A stretch of 64,000 bases of DNA from Merluccius polli (GCA_030340625.1 JAOPHQ010006258.1:435001-499000); one strand, 5' to 3'; positions 35,181 through 48,970 are shown, counted from the stretch's first letter. Made by a program: numbers and translations. The notes: generated by a model not told the origin, from the sequence alone.

Positions 35181-37329
35181 CCCCCTGGACACACATAGAC
35201 ATGCCAGTTGTTGAAATGAAAACAAAGCTCCTTTGCCAGCCCATCTTTCCTCTTTGCCACCCCCACGCAGCCCCCCTCTCGCTGTCTCTCTTTCTCTCTA
35301 TCTGTCTCTTTCCTTCTCCCATTCCCTTTTTTCCTCTATCTTTCTCCTTCATTCATTTTGCCTGCTTCTCTCTTGTGCGATGGCCACCGACCCGCCGGCT
35401 ACTTTAAGAATTCATTCTAGGTGTTTGTATGACAACAATAGCGGTAAACAAAAGTATTTACACCAAGGTGTCATGTATGCCCCTGGAAGTCTGTACAATA
35501 TAAAGACCCATGGATGAATACACCTTAAAGTGGAGTACATCTGTGTCTGTGTGCGCCGCCGTCTGTGTGGCAGACAGTGAGATACAGACAAAGGGGCGGT
35601 TCTCTCTTATTTGTACATCCTGAGGCGGTTGCTATAGCAAAATGATTGCTATGGCTTCACCAGACGTCTTGACACAAGCTCTTAAATGCCATCTGCTGCT
35701 CTGTCATCCGCTCCCATGCTGCATGTTGTGTACCCACTGATCCGTCTCCTTGTCCTGCTCAGACCCACCCGCCCCCTCGCCTTCCATTTACTCACACATC
35801 TCAATCTGCCACACATCTCTCTCTCTCCCCGTCTCTCTCTCCCCATCTCTCTCTCCCCCTCTTCCACTAAAAGGCCATACTGGTATGGGAGCCGTGGCTC
35901 AGCGGGGGGAACGCTACAGTACTGTGTGTATGTGTGTCTGTGTCTGTCTGTGTGCGCGTGTGTTTGTGCGTGTTTTTGTGTTTTATGTGTCAGATTTTGA
36001 CATGTTTCTCTACCATTTGTTTAAATGGTGAGAAACCGAAGAGGAATACAGAAAGAAAGTGACTTTTGAGTCCCTTTAGAACGTGACAGCGAGACAGAAA
36101 ATTACAGAGAAGAAGAAAAGAGCTGTGGTGTGGCTTTCTTCTTCTGCTCCCTGGTTTTGTCGTGGAAGAGACAAAGACTTTTAAGTGTCTGAGACATTTT
36201 TATTGTGGAACCGAGACAGTGCCTGAAAATAGTCACTCTGCAATATATGAAAGTGTGTGTGTGTGTCTGTGTGTTTCTGTGTGTGTGAGCGCGTTGCACA
36301 CTCACAAGCGTGCAGTGAGACTTCAAAGTTCCCATCTAAACTTTCTCTTGAGTTATCCAGTCTGTGATCAATTTGTATTTCATCAGCTATTTCTCAAGGT
36401 AGATACCATGTTGAATGATGTTGTGTTGCTGCGTTAACTAAGATTTTGATTCTGAGTGGCACAAGGGCCTTCTTGGCTGTGCACAACCCACCCACAGAAC
36501 TTTGAGAGGCTGTCTTTCTCACAGTGTTGTTCCCTTAAGACTGATTCATTATTAATGGCCACTTCATTTGTGTATGTGTGTATAGACCCTCTTGAAAACA
36601 AGATGGTCCAATAATAAAATGTCAATAGCGTTTCAATAAAAGAAGGCCCATATCAATATTCTCAACCTCCATTCCTGGTCCCACAGTTATATTATTTTTT
36701 TAATACAAGATGGAGGTAACCTGAGCGAGTGCATTTAGCTCACTCTCTTCTGGCACTACTATATTTGATGGACAACTGACAGAGAAATGGGGGGTAGAAT
36801 GATTTGATTTATTATTGAGTTGATGGAGAGGATATTGATTCAGTGTTTCCCCTAGAATTTTCTTCAGCTGCGGTGCTGTTGTGCACCGTAAGTCCATGAG
36901 CATGCGACGCCGGCCCGTATTCACATGCACCAGAATAGCTTAAAATTAATAAGATGACCTTACAATCATTATAGATAGGATTATTTATGTTTGCCTTTTG
37001 TGTCTTAATTTACTTAAATGTACAATGTGAAGAATTTAGTGGCATCTCTTGGCTGAAATTGAATATAATATTCATAAGTATGTTTCAATTGGTTTATAAT
37101 GACCTGAAAATAATAATTGTTGTGTTTTCGTTCACTTAGAATGAGCCGTTTATATCTACATGGGGAGCGGGTCCCACAGAGTAGCTGGCCCTGGAGGGGG
37201 GGGGGGGGGGGAGTTACCCCGCGTTAGATACGTTTTACAATAATGTCCGCCCGCCAGGGACATCCCGACATCAACACTGAAAATGACATTTATAGCGTCA
37301 TAGCGCTACTGTGGTGTATTAAGATTATC

Positions 37330-37860
37330 TCAATAGCAGTTTTATCTAGTTTGAAAGTGTTTTTTTAAGTTAAAGATATTGGATATTCAACAGATATCAC
37401 AGACATCCCAAGTCTCCCGGAAGTTCCAGGAGTCTCCCGCAAATCAATAGCGTCTCCCTGATGCAAGCAAATCATGTACAATCTCCCGGAAATCCCCCCC
37501 CCCGCCACCGTCGATCCGGGGTGTGTTGTGATTGCGCGCCCCTCCTCCCCGCGAAGACAATCGCGCAACCCCCCCCCCCCCGTTGACAATCGCGCAACCA
37601 ACCCCCCCCCCCCCCCCCCCCCCCCCCCGTCAACAATCGCGACCCCCCCCGTTGGAGGCTCCCGGAAATGAGTTTTTGCAACTTGGGAACCTTATCCACG
37701 CTCTGAATTAGCGATGTGACATGGTGAACTAAAGACGTGATCACCGGTATGAGTCCTGTGTGTCTAGCGGTGTCTACCTGCCCAGCAGACGGTCGGCCAG
37801 CAGCACTCCTCTCTATAGAGCCAGCGTTTGGTCAATATTTCTACACATTAGGCAAAGTAG
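37330..37860. mobile_element. Fragment of the 18.9-kb/43.6-kb repeat family, split by a MITE
   Basis: Segments 37350-37397 (agatattggatattcaacaga-like) and 37693-37830 (gtgatcaccggtatgagtcc, tctagcggtgtctacctgcc) match 18885-19030 in order. Comparison with that unbroken copy shows an insert at 37398-37692. Confidence 0.75.
37398..37692. mobile_element. Small MITE with tat flanks
   Basis: The insert begins cacagacatcccaagtctcc and ends gcaacttgggaacct, giving an inverted tcccaagt at its ends. Its flanks are tat on both sides (37395-37397 and 37693-37695). The interior has gggag/ctccc inverted motifs and tandem gacaatcgcgcaac units embedded in poly-C. Confidence 0.65.
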
Positions 37861-39669
37861 CCTGCTCTAAACAATAGCCTAACTAAAGTGCAATTAAACT
37901 GGATACGTCTCATGTTACAGAATGGATATAACATTAAAATGCCTATTACTGTAATTCGTTTATGTAACCCGCTAGCTCTACAACAGTACATTGCAGTGTA
38001 TCCGCCTTCTAAACTGAATGTGACATTTATAGCAGCATAGCTTAGAAAGTGTAGCTGTTTAGAAGTGTATCCTGCTAGGTCTTCAACAGTAAAAAAAAAC
38101 AGGTAATAAACTGTGTGGCCAGTGGAGCTCCAGTGTGAATGTAACACACATACTGTATAAAATACTAGGTGACTTTCCATATGTGTACATTGGTGAAACT
38201 ATCGCAGACTTAAACAAAAAACCAAACGAGTACACGAGTACTCATCGAAATTTGGACCGTGTATTTAATGACAGTTTTCTGGTATTTATTGCCCCCTAGT
38301 ACCTACTGGCACCTTACAGGCCACCGTAGCTTCTCCTATGTCGTTGGAAAGGGAGAGATGAGGGAGGGGGGGTATTCAGTTTGTTGTAATCTTCAACCTC
38401 ACCGCTAGATGCCACTACATTTTACACACTGTACCTTTTAATGTACAACTTTTGACATTTATCTGTATCAATATAAAAAAAATGAAATGCCACAACACAG
38501 AACATTCCTTACACCATTTATTTAAAATTAAATGTTAACAGTGGCTTCTGAGCTACAAACATTTTCTCAAGCTGAGTGACATCGTCTACATCCTGCCTGT
38601 GAGCCTTTTTCTGGGCCTTTGGTAGAAGAGCTCCAGGGCTCTCCTATAGGGGAATTCGGTAGTGGGGGGCCCATTGATGCTCTCCCTGTTCCTACTGCTA
38701 ACAAGCGGAGCTAGTTGCTAACAGCCACCGCTGCAACCAACAAACTCCACAAATCCATTCAACAGCTCCACCATCTGCAGTCGGACACACACGGCTGCTT
38801 ATTTACTGCCGAATTACAGCTCAAAACCTGCGCTAATGGCACGCTGCTCCGGTGTGAGTGTTTTGCAGGCTAGCGAAACCGACTTTTTAACGTTACTGGC
38901 GTTTACCAACCTGTTGGCGCTCCGATCTCATACCGCATATGGTCCAATAGCCCACCATTAACTTTTCAGTCTTGTCTCGTCCCGTCAACAAAAACAAAAC
39001 ATACATTTCGTCATAGTTTTTATTATCAAAGATCTATCTGTAGCTCATCAACGTCTCGTCATGTAAACAAGGTTGTTGGCGAGTATTTTTCATCAGAGTT
39101 TTCTTTAACAAAATGAACACTATCTAGCCCCCTTTACTTTTCCAGCAGTTGGGGAATCAACATATGCCTTTTCTTGGCCTTGAGAAGCTGCAGCATTAAT
39201 TAACTGACACACTGAAGCCTACTGTACATTTACTGCCAGATTGACAAATTACTGCTAGCCATTCCCTCTGCTCCGCTCACATCCACTGTCACTTTTCTGC
39301 CACTCGCTCTCTCGCTTAACCACACACCCCCTCAGTTACGTTACGCACTGTCCTATTCCTTAAAGAGCTACGCTACATCGATGTCATTTGAAGAATGAGG
39401 AGAGGGAGGCTTTTAGGAGCGGCGCTCACATTTCTGGGTGGATTTTAACAGTGGCGCTAATGAACATAGGGGAAACACTGTGATTTATATAAGCTCTCTA
39501 TTTGCCCAGAGAGTGGCTTTCATATGACCGCCAAAACATCTGACAGAGGGAGACACTGACGCTTAGTCCTGTTAGCTCTTTGGCGCCACATTGGGTGTTA
39601 ACTCGCCAACGCTAAACCCAGATCTGCTCACACAGACAGCCTTTCTTCCCTCCTTCTCTCCATCCCCAG

Positions 39670-39803
39670 ATTGTTGAGGAGGACGACACCCAGTTCATGA
39701 CCTTCTGCCCCCCCGCGGTCACCGAGAGCACCCCTCGCAGGCGGACCAGGATACAGGTCCTCTGGACAGCTCCCCCTACAGGCACCGGGTGTGTCGTACT
39801 GAA
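39670..39803 (+). CDS. spon1: spondin-1, exon 3
   Basis: It encodes codons 111-154 and two bases of codon 155, with the end of the Reeler domain: QFMTFCPPAVTEST, then RRRTRIQVLWTAPPTGTGC. The Cys in FCPP and the one in GTGC are family-conserved cysteines. The acceptor is CCCCAG and the donor GTAGGT. Phase agrees with exons 2 and 4. Confidence 0.94.
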
Positions 39804-41883
39804 GTAGGTCTTACTTGTTTATTTGCAATTTCTTTTATTTAATACTAAAACTTTGTCTTCATGTTTTTATCCTCTCTTATTCAAAGGGATGGGGGGAAAC
39901 AAAAAGATTCAAGTGAGAATCGCGATTCTTTGCTTCTGCAACACTAGACTATACATATTGTCTGTATGATTAAAAACTATTTAAGCCACAAACGTCAATG
40001 TTATCTCAGTGGAAGCAAAATATTGGTACCGTACTACAGAGGGCACTATAGTGGATTTGCCATTAGTCAATTTGCATCAGTAATGTCCTGTTCTGTTTGG
40101 CCACATTCATTTATAAAAGAATGTCAGACGTGTAGAACCCGAACCCCACCGTTAAACGACAAAATATAAAATTGCAAAGAAAATCGGAATATCTACAGTA
40201 TTCGCAGAATCTCAATATTTACAGAAACGCAATACATATCATATTGGTACTCAAAGATTGTTGTAATATCATATCGGGATGTCACGTTTCGTATGTTATA
40301 TTATTTGTCACATTATGTCAGCTGTTTCTCTATGCTGGAGACAAGTGAATTTTGACGTATGCTCTTTAATGCATAAAGTGTTTGATTTGGTCTCTCGGTC
40401 TCTCAGGTAAACCAGTTTCAGTTCTTAAATACACAAATCCAAAGTAGATCATAGAAAAAAAGGTTGCAGCTACTTTTGATGCATTTTAATTGTCTATTGT
40501 GACTTTGTTGTGACTATTGGAGTTAACCTTCCACCGGGGCCCTTTCGTGGCAAGTCGTTGGGAATTACCGGATGAGGAAAGACTTAAGAAGTTAGAGTTA
40601 GCCAGTAAAACAATATGCAACTTTCATGTGCAGTTTGGCAACAACGTGCAATTGTGTGGAGACCTGGGCAGTCCAGGGGAGTCCTATTGTGTAATCTTCA
40701 TTTTATGTGTGTGTGCGGGTGATAGAAGTTGAAATGGAAGTTGTTAATAGCAACTGCAAATGGAGTTCTGTGAAGAAGACCACAGAGGGGACACTATAGA
40801 TGTTACAAAACAATATCTAGGTGGATGAGCAAACCAAGAAAAAGCATGTCTTCTGCACTATTGGGACGGAGCAGAGACATAGAGGTGTGCCAGTGTAATG
40901 AGTCCAACCCCCACTGTAAAACACTCGTAAAAAACGATAACTGCAGCAAGCTTTATGGGCTCATGTTCTCATATCAAAATATCTGGGGGATGGGGGGAAT
41001 CCATTCTCACAAAAAAAGAAGGCACAAAACCCTTTTCTGTCCACTTTCCACTCCAGTGTGGCCCAGGCTGAAGAGAAAGGGTGAGGCGAGGGACACGATA
41101 GTGTTATCGGAAGTCGATTGCATATGACACACAGCTGTGACAACATTATTGGGTTTAGTTTAAGGTCAACACTACACTGGAGTGTCGTACAAACTACACC
41201 GGAACTCAAGCGGAGGTTACAACAACTTCTGTAACTTTTCTCATGCTGTCATTCAGTGCCTGACTTTTATGTGCTTTGATTGTACTCTTGATGGACAGTT
41301 GCATTATAGCAGACTCCCATAGTTTGCATATAATGGGCCTTCTGTACACTATAGACTTTAGAAACATGAACAATGGTCTCATAATTACTAATTAAGAGTT
41401 CAATCATAATTATGATTAATTGTGTCCATATTTACCTACATGTGCAGCCAATCTGTGGGTAATTACTCAAAGGAAACACATGTTCTTGTTTGAATTTTCT
41501 TGAAACACAGTGAAATACACCCTGCACTGTGTGTAGCCCCTGGCTGACAATACCTCAGCAGTCCTTCTCTGATGGACTCATTAATTCCTAATGTTGTTCT
41601 TAGAAAAATGGCCACAGGCTACTGTGGAATTAAAAGAAAAAAGGAAGGTGTTAGGTACAAGTCCATAAAAGCATGCAGAGAAAGGAGAGAAGATAAAACG
41701 GAAATGATATTGTGCTGGAACTGGATTTCTATTCACAAGTGTTGAAGGATTATATAAACTAGTGCAGTGCCCATTTAAAACATGGCTGATTGCTTGGCCT
41801 ACGGTGTTTCTGCTTGCAGCTTTCTCGAGGACCACTCATCCAAACAACTTCACATTCGACACTGCACTTCCTTGGGTCCTAAG

Positions 41884-42433
41884 CAATATACTAGGGCTGT
41901 TCGATTTAGCCCAAAAATAAAATCTCGATTTTCTTCTCTCAAAATCCGATTTTCGATTACGATTACGATTATTTTGTGAAATAACAAAAGACAAAGAAAT
42001 TATTTCAAATATGCTGTTTATTGAACATTTTCCCCATTGGGCTTTAAACATTTCTCTGATTAAACCAGAAATGAATGAAAAAAGTGCAAAATTATTTTTG
42101 TAAAATAAATAAAGCTTGAAGAATATACGTTAAGTAAAATAAGACATTTTCGAAACTAAACTGGGTCTTTACAAGCTAAATAATAAAGTAACCCATGAAT
42201 GAACACACATAAACACACAGTCTACCATCGACACACACACACACACACACATTTCACACAAACACATAAACACACACATTCTACCATCGACACACACATA
42301 CACACACACACACACACACAAACACACATAAACACACAGTCTACCATCAACACACACACACACACACATTCTACCATCGACACACACACACACACACACA
42401 AACACATTTCACACACATACACATTCTACCATC

Positions 42434-42486
<53 letters not shown>

Positions 42487-42488
42487 TT

Positions 42489-42519
<31 letters not shown>

Positions 42520-42530
42520 ATTCTACCATC

Positions 42531-42569
<39 letters not shown>

Positions 42570-42714
42570 TCTATCCACACACACACACACACACAAACAC
42601 ATTCTACCATCGACACACACACACACACACCTTCTATCCACACACACACACACACACACACACGGTCTACCATCAACACACACACACACATACACACATT
42701 TCACACACACATTT

Positions 42715-42763
<49 letters not shown>

Positions 42764-43230
42764 AAATAGCCACGACTTTATAAAACTCCTCCGTGATTTT
42801 CATGTACTCGTCGTAAAACGCGCAACACATAAAACTCACCCGCCGGGACCAAAACAAATATTTTAGACTCAAAACTCAACATGGCCGCTCTTGAAGCGCG
42901 CGACGCATAAGTTATACTAGGTGCGAAATGGGTTTCCCTAAAAAGTCACCCGCCGCTCATATAACCGTGAATAACACAACGGACTTGCTCTTCTTTTTAG
43001 CAACTAAATCCAACGCCGACATGTTTGTTTACAATGTGCCGTAAAGCCATGTGGTGAGAAGTGGTCAGAGGCGGAAGTAACTACGGCAAAGCAGCTCAGC
43101 GGGGCTGTGGCGTAATTGCGTTAGTTGAAGTGAAAAATCGATTTTACGAGTTTCACGTTTTCACATCTTCCTAGTTACATAATCGCGATTAAGATTTAAT
43201 ATCGATTAATCGAACAGCCCTACAATATAC
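41884..43230. mobile_element. Non-autonomous hAT element with perfect 8-bp target duplication
   Basis: The element is 41892-43222. Its left end tagggctgttcgattta and right end attaatcgaacagccctac-side are inverted over TAGGGCTGTTCGAT. The octamer caatatac flanks it exactly at 41884-41891 and 43223-43230. No transposase frame remains. The left part has GATTACGATTA-like repeats, the middle is a CA-rich satellite (42184-42770), and the right part is GC-richer and promoter-like (about 42880-43120). Confidence 0.9.
42184..42770. repeat. CA satellite with recurrent ctaccatcgacac spacer
   Basis: CA runs are punctuated at irregular intervals (near 42221, 42281, 42343, 42371, 42426, 42523, 42603 and 42666) by tctaccatc(g/a)acac. 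Variants are acatttcacac and cttctatccacac. This is a compound minisatellite grown inside the hAT element. Confidence 0.9.
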
Positions 43231-43607
43231 CTGCCAAATGTTTAGCCGATCAGATGAACATTTGTCGAGAAATTGAAGGAAAGACATACCAATATACAGA
43301 CATACAGAGACTCCTCCATCTATAGTTAGATGTTATCTTTTAGCGATTTGGTACATACTTAGTACCAAGTTGGTTTAATTAGCCAATCAACAAACTGTGA
43401 CTCAGGAGACATCGGTGAGCTGAACTCACACAAAACTGAATTATTGGCAGTGTAGTCGTGTTTCCATTAAGGTATTTTACGCGCATTTTGAAATATCGCA
43501 TTACAAAAGATTGATGGAAACGGCAAAAAACGTATTCGCAAAAAAAGTTTTTTGAAAAACCCCTTTGCCGAATAAGATAAGTATCTTAGAAATAAGATAC
43601 TAGGGCT

Positions 43608-44310
43608 GCCCCCTAATAGTCGACTAACCCTTAGTCGATTGACAGAGGCGTAGTCGAATAAGTTTTCATTAGTCGCGCAAAAAGTAAAACATAAAAACAA
43701 CACAAGCATCGCAACCGAATACATCCGTGGTCATAACAAACCCTGATTTAACTCATCGCTGCATCTTGCATCACTGCAGAAATATTGACCAAACGATGGC
43801 TCTATAGAGAGGAGTGCTGCTGCCTGACTGTCTCCCCGATGGGTATACACCTGGGCAGGTATAGGCCTACACCTGGGCAGGTATACACCTAGGTAGGCAC
43901 CACTAGACACACAGGACTAATACCGGTGATCGCGTCTTTAGTTCCCCCTGTCTGATCGCTGTAATTCGGAGCGTGAATATCTAATATCTTTCCAACTTTT
44001 GTATTTTTTCCACTTTTGTATTTTTTAAGACAAGATGATAGTCGCAAATCCCTCGTAACTACGCCCGTGAAGGTGAGCCCTCCCGGGACACCGCTAATAA
44101 CATGAACCGCTCTCCGAAGGAGCGCCACACATCCCCACGCAAATACCAACATTTTTTCCATTTGCTTGCTTTTGAGTAAAGTTGTGTGCAGTTATATGGT
44201 GTATAAATACGATTATCAAAAGTGTTCAATGTCTCCTTCCTGTTTGTTCCGACAACCTCCAGAACCACTTTGTCCATGCCTTTCATAGGCGGCCCGCTTT
44301 GTGCGTGTGC
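43608..44310 (-). mobile_element. Composite repeat, reverse homologue of 18620-19198
   Basis: The left terminus tagggctgccccctaatagt is hAT-like. The internal motifs ttagtcg, aaaaagtaaaacataaaaa and ccggtgatcgc match the reverse complement of 18862-19198. From 44050 (gtcgcaaatccctcgtaacta) to about 44300 the match continues into 18860-18620, including gaaccgctctccg and caggaaggagacat in reverse. The join between the two parts is the same in both copies, so the composite moved as one unit. It encodes no complete protein. Confidence 0.75.
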
Positions 44311-44828
44311 TTGTAAAAACTATATTTTGAAGGCTGATTATTACGGTATTGTATTATCTATAAAGTAGCACAAGGTTAACAGTGTTTCTTTTCTAACACT
44401 GGAACTCAAACCATTTTCTGATAAATTATGAAATAATTTCATTAAAAAAATTTAAGGTGTACAGTGAAAAGTAAGACTGTGTCTCTCTCTCTGGCCGTAC
44501 GAGCCTCCCCTCTGTCCATCCCTCACCCAGCTGTTACTTTTAATGTAACTGCTGCAAGACAGCTGGTATTTCACCATCCGGCTTGTTTGTTAGCCCATTA
44601 AATCCAAGCCCTCTATATAGAAAGCGGATTGCTGCTACACAAATCCCACTCATATTCCTGTCACTTGCGTCTATTCGACTGGGTGATGGCCCTTTTTAGC
44701 CCCCCCGCCCCCGGTTCATCCCACGCCACACCACATAGTTTTGGTCTAGACCCTGTTAGCAGCACGCAGCCGTCAAACATCTGTCCCTCAGCACCAAATA
44801 AAATGGAGCTCTCTTGGAGGCCGTCCAG

Positions 44829-44836
<8 letters not shown>

Positions 44837-44871
<35 letters not shown>

Positions 44872-44884
44872 TCACACTCACACA

Positions 44885-44932
<48 letters not shown>
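44837..44932. repeat. CT then CA microsatellite
   Basis: A CT run (about 44837-44866) passes through CACT units into a CA run (about 44887-44932). Confidence 0.93.
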
Positions 44933-44937
<5 letters not shown>

Positions 44938-47900
44938 TCTCTGCCGGAAGCTTCTTGGCTCTGGTACTCCAGTGTTGTAAGTAAGACACTGCTGTTTCAA
45001 CTCAATGCAAATGGTTTTCTTGTTATTTTAGGAACTGAGCTGTTTATTTTGTGCTCGACTCAGATGTTGCCGCGTCAACATAGACGCAGACTACCTAATA
45101 CGTATCTAAATTGGCACTTAAAAACCTCCAGAATGAAATTGACAGTCTTGCTGCTATTCTGAATTCTCATCAGTGCGTTCAGTGAACGCACCCGTGTTGG
45201 GTGCGTTCATGCGTGCACGCAAATGTGTGTGTATGTGCGTATGGCTGTGTTCAGGTAGCCCTGCATTTGATGGAAGTCAAACTTTATTGCACTCAACCGT
45301 GTTTACACTGACCTAACCCGGAGATAACCCTGGTCATCTCAAAAAAAGTATTTTTCTCATAAGATGTTGCATTGTTCCTGTAACCCACTGTGCTGCCTTC
45401 CTTATGAGTTTAAATGTCAGACAGAGGAAACCCAAGCAGTAAATCAGTAATTGTAACAATTAGCCTTTTTTGCAATGACCCCCCCTCTTTGATTCAGTTT
45501 CAAATCCTAATGTAAGCCACGATGTATTGGACCGTTGAACTTTAATACAGTGCAGTTGTTTTGTGGAGTGCAGTAATGGAATATCATTATTTTCACTCTT
45601 TTGTGCAATTCAATTGATTTATGAATGGATTCATTAAAGCTGTACAGTTTGTGTATATATAAAAATAGTTTACGACCTGAGAAACCTCCAAGTAGTAATA
45701 TGTCTAAACGCGACAAGTCATGTTCTTCTTTTTCTGTTTCCCCTTCAATATTTGTTTTTATTTGTCTGGAACATCTTGGAATGAAGTGCAAATTACGGAC
45801 ACACCCGAGCAGGTTCTCATCTTCTCTCAACATGAGCTGCAGATGAGCGTCAGCGCCTCGGCTCCAATTCAGATGCTTTGCTTGTGCCTGCATGACGCGC
45901 CTTTCTTTGAACCCACCCGGGGTGGTGTCTGCCTGTGAGTCTCTACATGCGTGTGGGCGTTCATTTGTGTGTGTGCGTGCGTGCGCACGTGTGCGTGTGT
46001 GTGCTCATCTTAGCCCTTGGCGGCCAAGTATTGGGTGTGATGAGCTCAGCTCAAATCAGATCGTGGATCTCCCAAATCTCTTGATAAGACCCATCAGTAG
46101 CCCGAGGCCCCCCCGCCCTCCCCCTCCCTCCCCCGCCTGCCCACCAGTCCTCCTCCTTTGATTAGTTCTGAAGGGGGACGGGGGGGGGGGGGGGTGACGG
46201 AGAAGTATTGGAAAAAAACGAAAATGGGCACACCGCAACAAGATGGAGTAAGAAAGGTGGATAAATAGAAACAAAACATAGATAAAGACAATGAGCGGGA
46301 TAGATGGAACGAGGGTTTTGTCCATTTTAAGTGCTCGGTTCTCCATCCATACGAGGAATAGTTTATTCTTCCCCAGCCTTTTCCAGAGGTTGTGTCCCTT
46401 GTCTCTTCCTCACCTCCATCTCTCCATCTGTCTAGCTCACTACAATCACATTGTGTTGATCAGTATTCCAGCAGGTGGAGGTGCTGGGAGAGGGGTGGCT
46501 ACCGGGATGTTGTCCTCTGGCCACAACTTCCTCTCTCTTAACAACATACGCTCTATCCACCTTATAGACTCTCTTGTGATCCGCCCTGTAATTTAATTTT
46601 ACAGTACACTTATTTGATGAAGTGAAGTATTAAAAAAACCCTTCTCTTACAAATCGGATATCCTGACGGTAATCCCTTGGAATTTTATTATATTTTGATT
46701 TTTACAAAAATGTTCAAACACACCACGGGGTCGACTTTATTCCCCTTGTTGGCTCATTTCCATAATCGTATTATTCACCTATTTCCCAAATTATAGCATA
46801 AAATTCCCCCTGAAAATGTGTTAGTTATTTTACATCCAAATCTAATCAATCTTAATTTCCTCAGCAGCTGAACTAAATGTGGTTAACATGCGCTGGCAGG
46901 TTTACCATTCAGCCATTAATGGAACAGGTTTCCGCTCCCCTCTTATGTCCTGCCGGCGACGGGCCAGCTTGCACCACCAAATCAAACCCTGAAGGATCAA
47001 ATTATATTCCTGCGGCGTTTCGCCTCGCTCTAATTACCTGCTTTACTTGAAAAACCATCAAAACTAAGATTCGTCAACGCAATTTCATGTTGACTTCCTA
47101 AGTGCAGATCTCATCACCAGAGCAATGAAGGGCTTCCGTCCAGGAGGGAGAACTACTTGGTACTTCCTCAACATGTGCAAGTACGGCTTCAATTTGTGAC
47201 ACAAAACTTACAAAAAAGATTGGGTTGAATATGCAAACCTATGCAGATTATTCAGCTAATTTACCTCGGGAGGGAAGGGGAGGGGTAGATGCCCAGTGCG
47301 GCATTACTCTCATAAAACCAATGTGGTGGAGAGAGATGATGTCATCAACATGTGTTCATCATATTTCATTTGAAATCTTTTTTTCATTTTTTTGTGGAAA
47401 CAGCGTTTGAGTTCAATCTTAGTGTAATTAAAAAAGATCTAAAATTAAAAAACAATCTAACTTTCAGCAGACACACACATACTAATTAGGATCTTTTGGG
47501 AAGTGTTGTATCTAATTTCAAATAGGTCAAGAAGATAATTTAACAGTTTGATAAGTAAATAATAATTAAATAATACAAGATGACCGACCCCAGTCTTTTA
47601 AAGAAATACCACATAAAGACATATGGCTCATGATTCAGTATCCAAGGACTGGGTGTGAGTGGCGAAATGGTATGGTGCATACATACATTACAAGTAAAGG
47701 CTTTCACTTTCCATTCATCTTCTTAATTATGAGCAGTGCTCACATAGGCTTAGGAACATCGCTAGAAGAACAATATCAAAGGGGCTGCCACCATACGGAA
47801 ACACATTGCAGTATATTTTACTTGTCTGCTTCAATTTTCATGCTCAAGCAGTCATAGCATGTCATGAGGTATATTGCACCATTCAGAGTATTGCAGTATT

Positions 47901-48635
47901 GATGGACTTAATATAACAGATAACGCCTACTTAATGTCCCTTGTCTCTGCCATCTTTTCTTTCTTTCATTCTCTCCCTCCATCGTCGCATTCAGCTCATA
48001 TCCTATTTTTATGTTGTGCTATAAAATACAATGACTGTCAAGCGGCCGCCATCGCAACATTGTGGAATGCTGCCAGTGTCTGCGTCATTATTGTATGAAG
48101 TACAGCGCACGCACTGCCACGCGGCATTCTGGGAAATGCTCTGCAGGCAGTCGTGTAACTGTGCTCAACAAAAACACAACACGGTGTTGCTGGCAACTGG
48201 TTTCCCAGTAAGGTTCGCCATGTTACACGTTAACAGTGCTAAGCTAGCTGATGCTGAAGGGAAAAGTTATCATAATAATATAATATGGGAAATATTAATA
48301 GAGAATATTAAAAGAGTAACAAAAGGGAAATTAAGATGAGGACATCTCTCTTGCTAATATACAATCATGTGATTTCTTTTCCCCATTAACGGAGGCGAAC
48401 AAAACCTCTGTTAACTAGCTGGAAGGGCTATGGGGGTGGGTGTAATGGATATTAAACCATGTTAAGTGGCTTTAAATCATGAATTATAATTGGCATCCTG
48501 CTGAGACTCTTCTGAGTGATTCATATATTAATATGCATAGATTCATACACCTGCCAGTGCCCGCTACTGTAACCACAACTACCACCACCACCACCACCAC
48601 CACCCTGCTCCCAATTGTGTGGTTTGGTTCCATGT

Positions 48636-48672
<37 letters not shown>

Positions 48673-48970
48673 GTGTTATCACTAGATGTGATACCCGTGT
48701 TCCTTATCACACCTCTGTGAGTCCATTATCCCCCAGACCATACTATCAGAGAGAAATAGGATGGCAGTATTGGATGAAAAGGAGGAAAGTAGCACCCAAA
48801 TAGCCCTCTAATGGATCCCCTGCTCACCTTCTTTCTTACTTAGGCTACCTTTTCTTGTTACACCATGTCTTCTAGTTTTCTCTCTCCTTCTCCCCCCTCC
48901 CACCCTCTCATGATCCATCTTACACTCTTCCACTATCTATCTATATATATAAAATCTATTATATATATAT

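Larger units (their letters stand above)
37017..38440. mobile_element. Nested repeat element with tagtggcatct inverted ends
   Basis: The left arm (about 37017-37055, with gaatttagtggcatct) is inverted at 38402-38440 (agatgccactacatttta, then cactgtacc). The internal phrase atgagccgtttatatctaca at 37141-37160 belongs to a repeat I know to be common in teleost genomes. It has no coding sequence. Confidence 0.6.
36841..39480. mobile_element. hAT-like element with CAGTGTTTCCCCTA termini, containing nested elements
   Basis: The left end cagtgtttcccctag at 36841 and the right end ataggggaaacactg at 39466-39480 are perfect inverted repeats of the CAGTGTTTCCC type found in hAT transposons. The 8-mers immediately outside (tattgatt and tgatttat) do not match, so a target duplication is not demonstrated. 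No transposase frame was recognised in the 2.6 kb. It contains a second inverted-repeat element (about 37017-38440), which in turn holds a fragment of the 18.9/43.6-kb family and a small MITE. Confidence 0.8.

Noticed and set aside
35886..35910. tRNA-like phrase gccgtggctcagcggggg
   Set aside because: No matching acceptor stem, anticodon arm or T-loop (GGTTCGAATCC-like) follows at the right distance.
37500..37640. Poly-C rich stretch with gacaatcgcgcaac units as a coding or CpG-island feature
   Set aside because: It lies inside a MITE whose ends can be seen. The tandem poly-C is low-complexity expansion, and its exact length is doubtful in any assembly.
40517..41127. Open frames that could be a small gene in spon1 intron 3
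   Set aside because: Different frames, no recognised motif and no splice or start context that links them.
42222..42680. Regularly spaced ctaccatcgac motifs resembling a CRISPR array
   Set aside because: Spacers are CA repeats of uneven length inside a eukaryotic hAT element. This is a compound satellite, not a repeat-spacer array.
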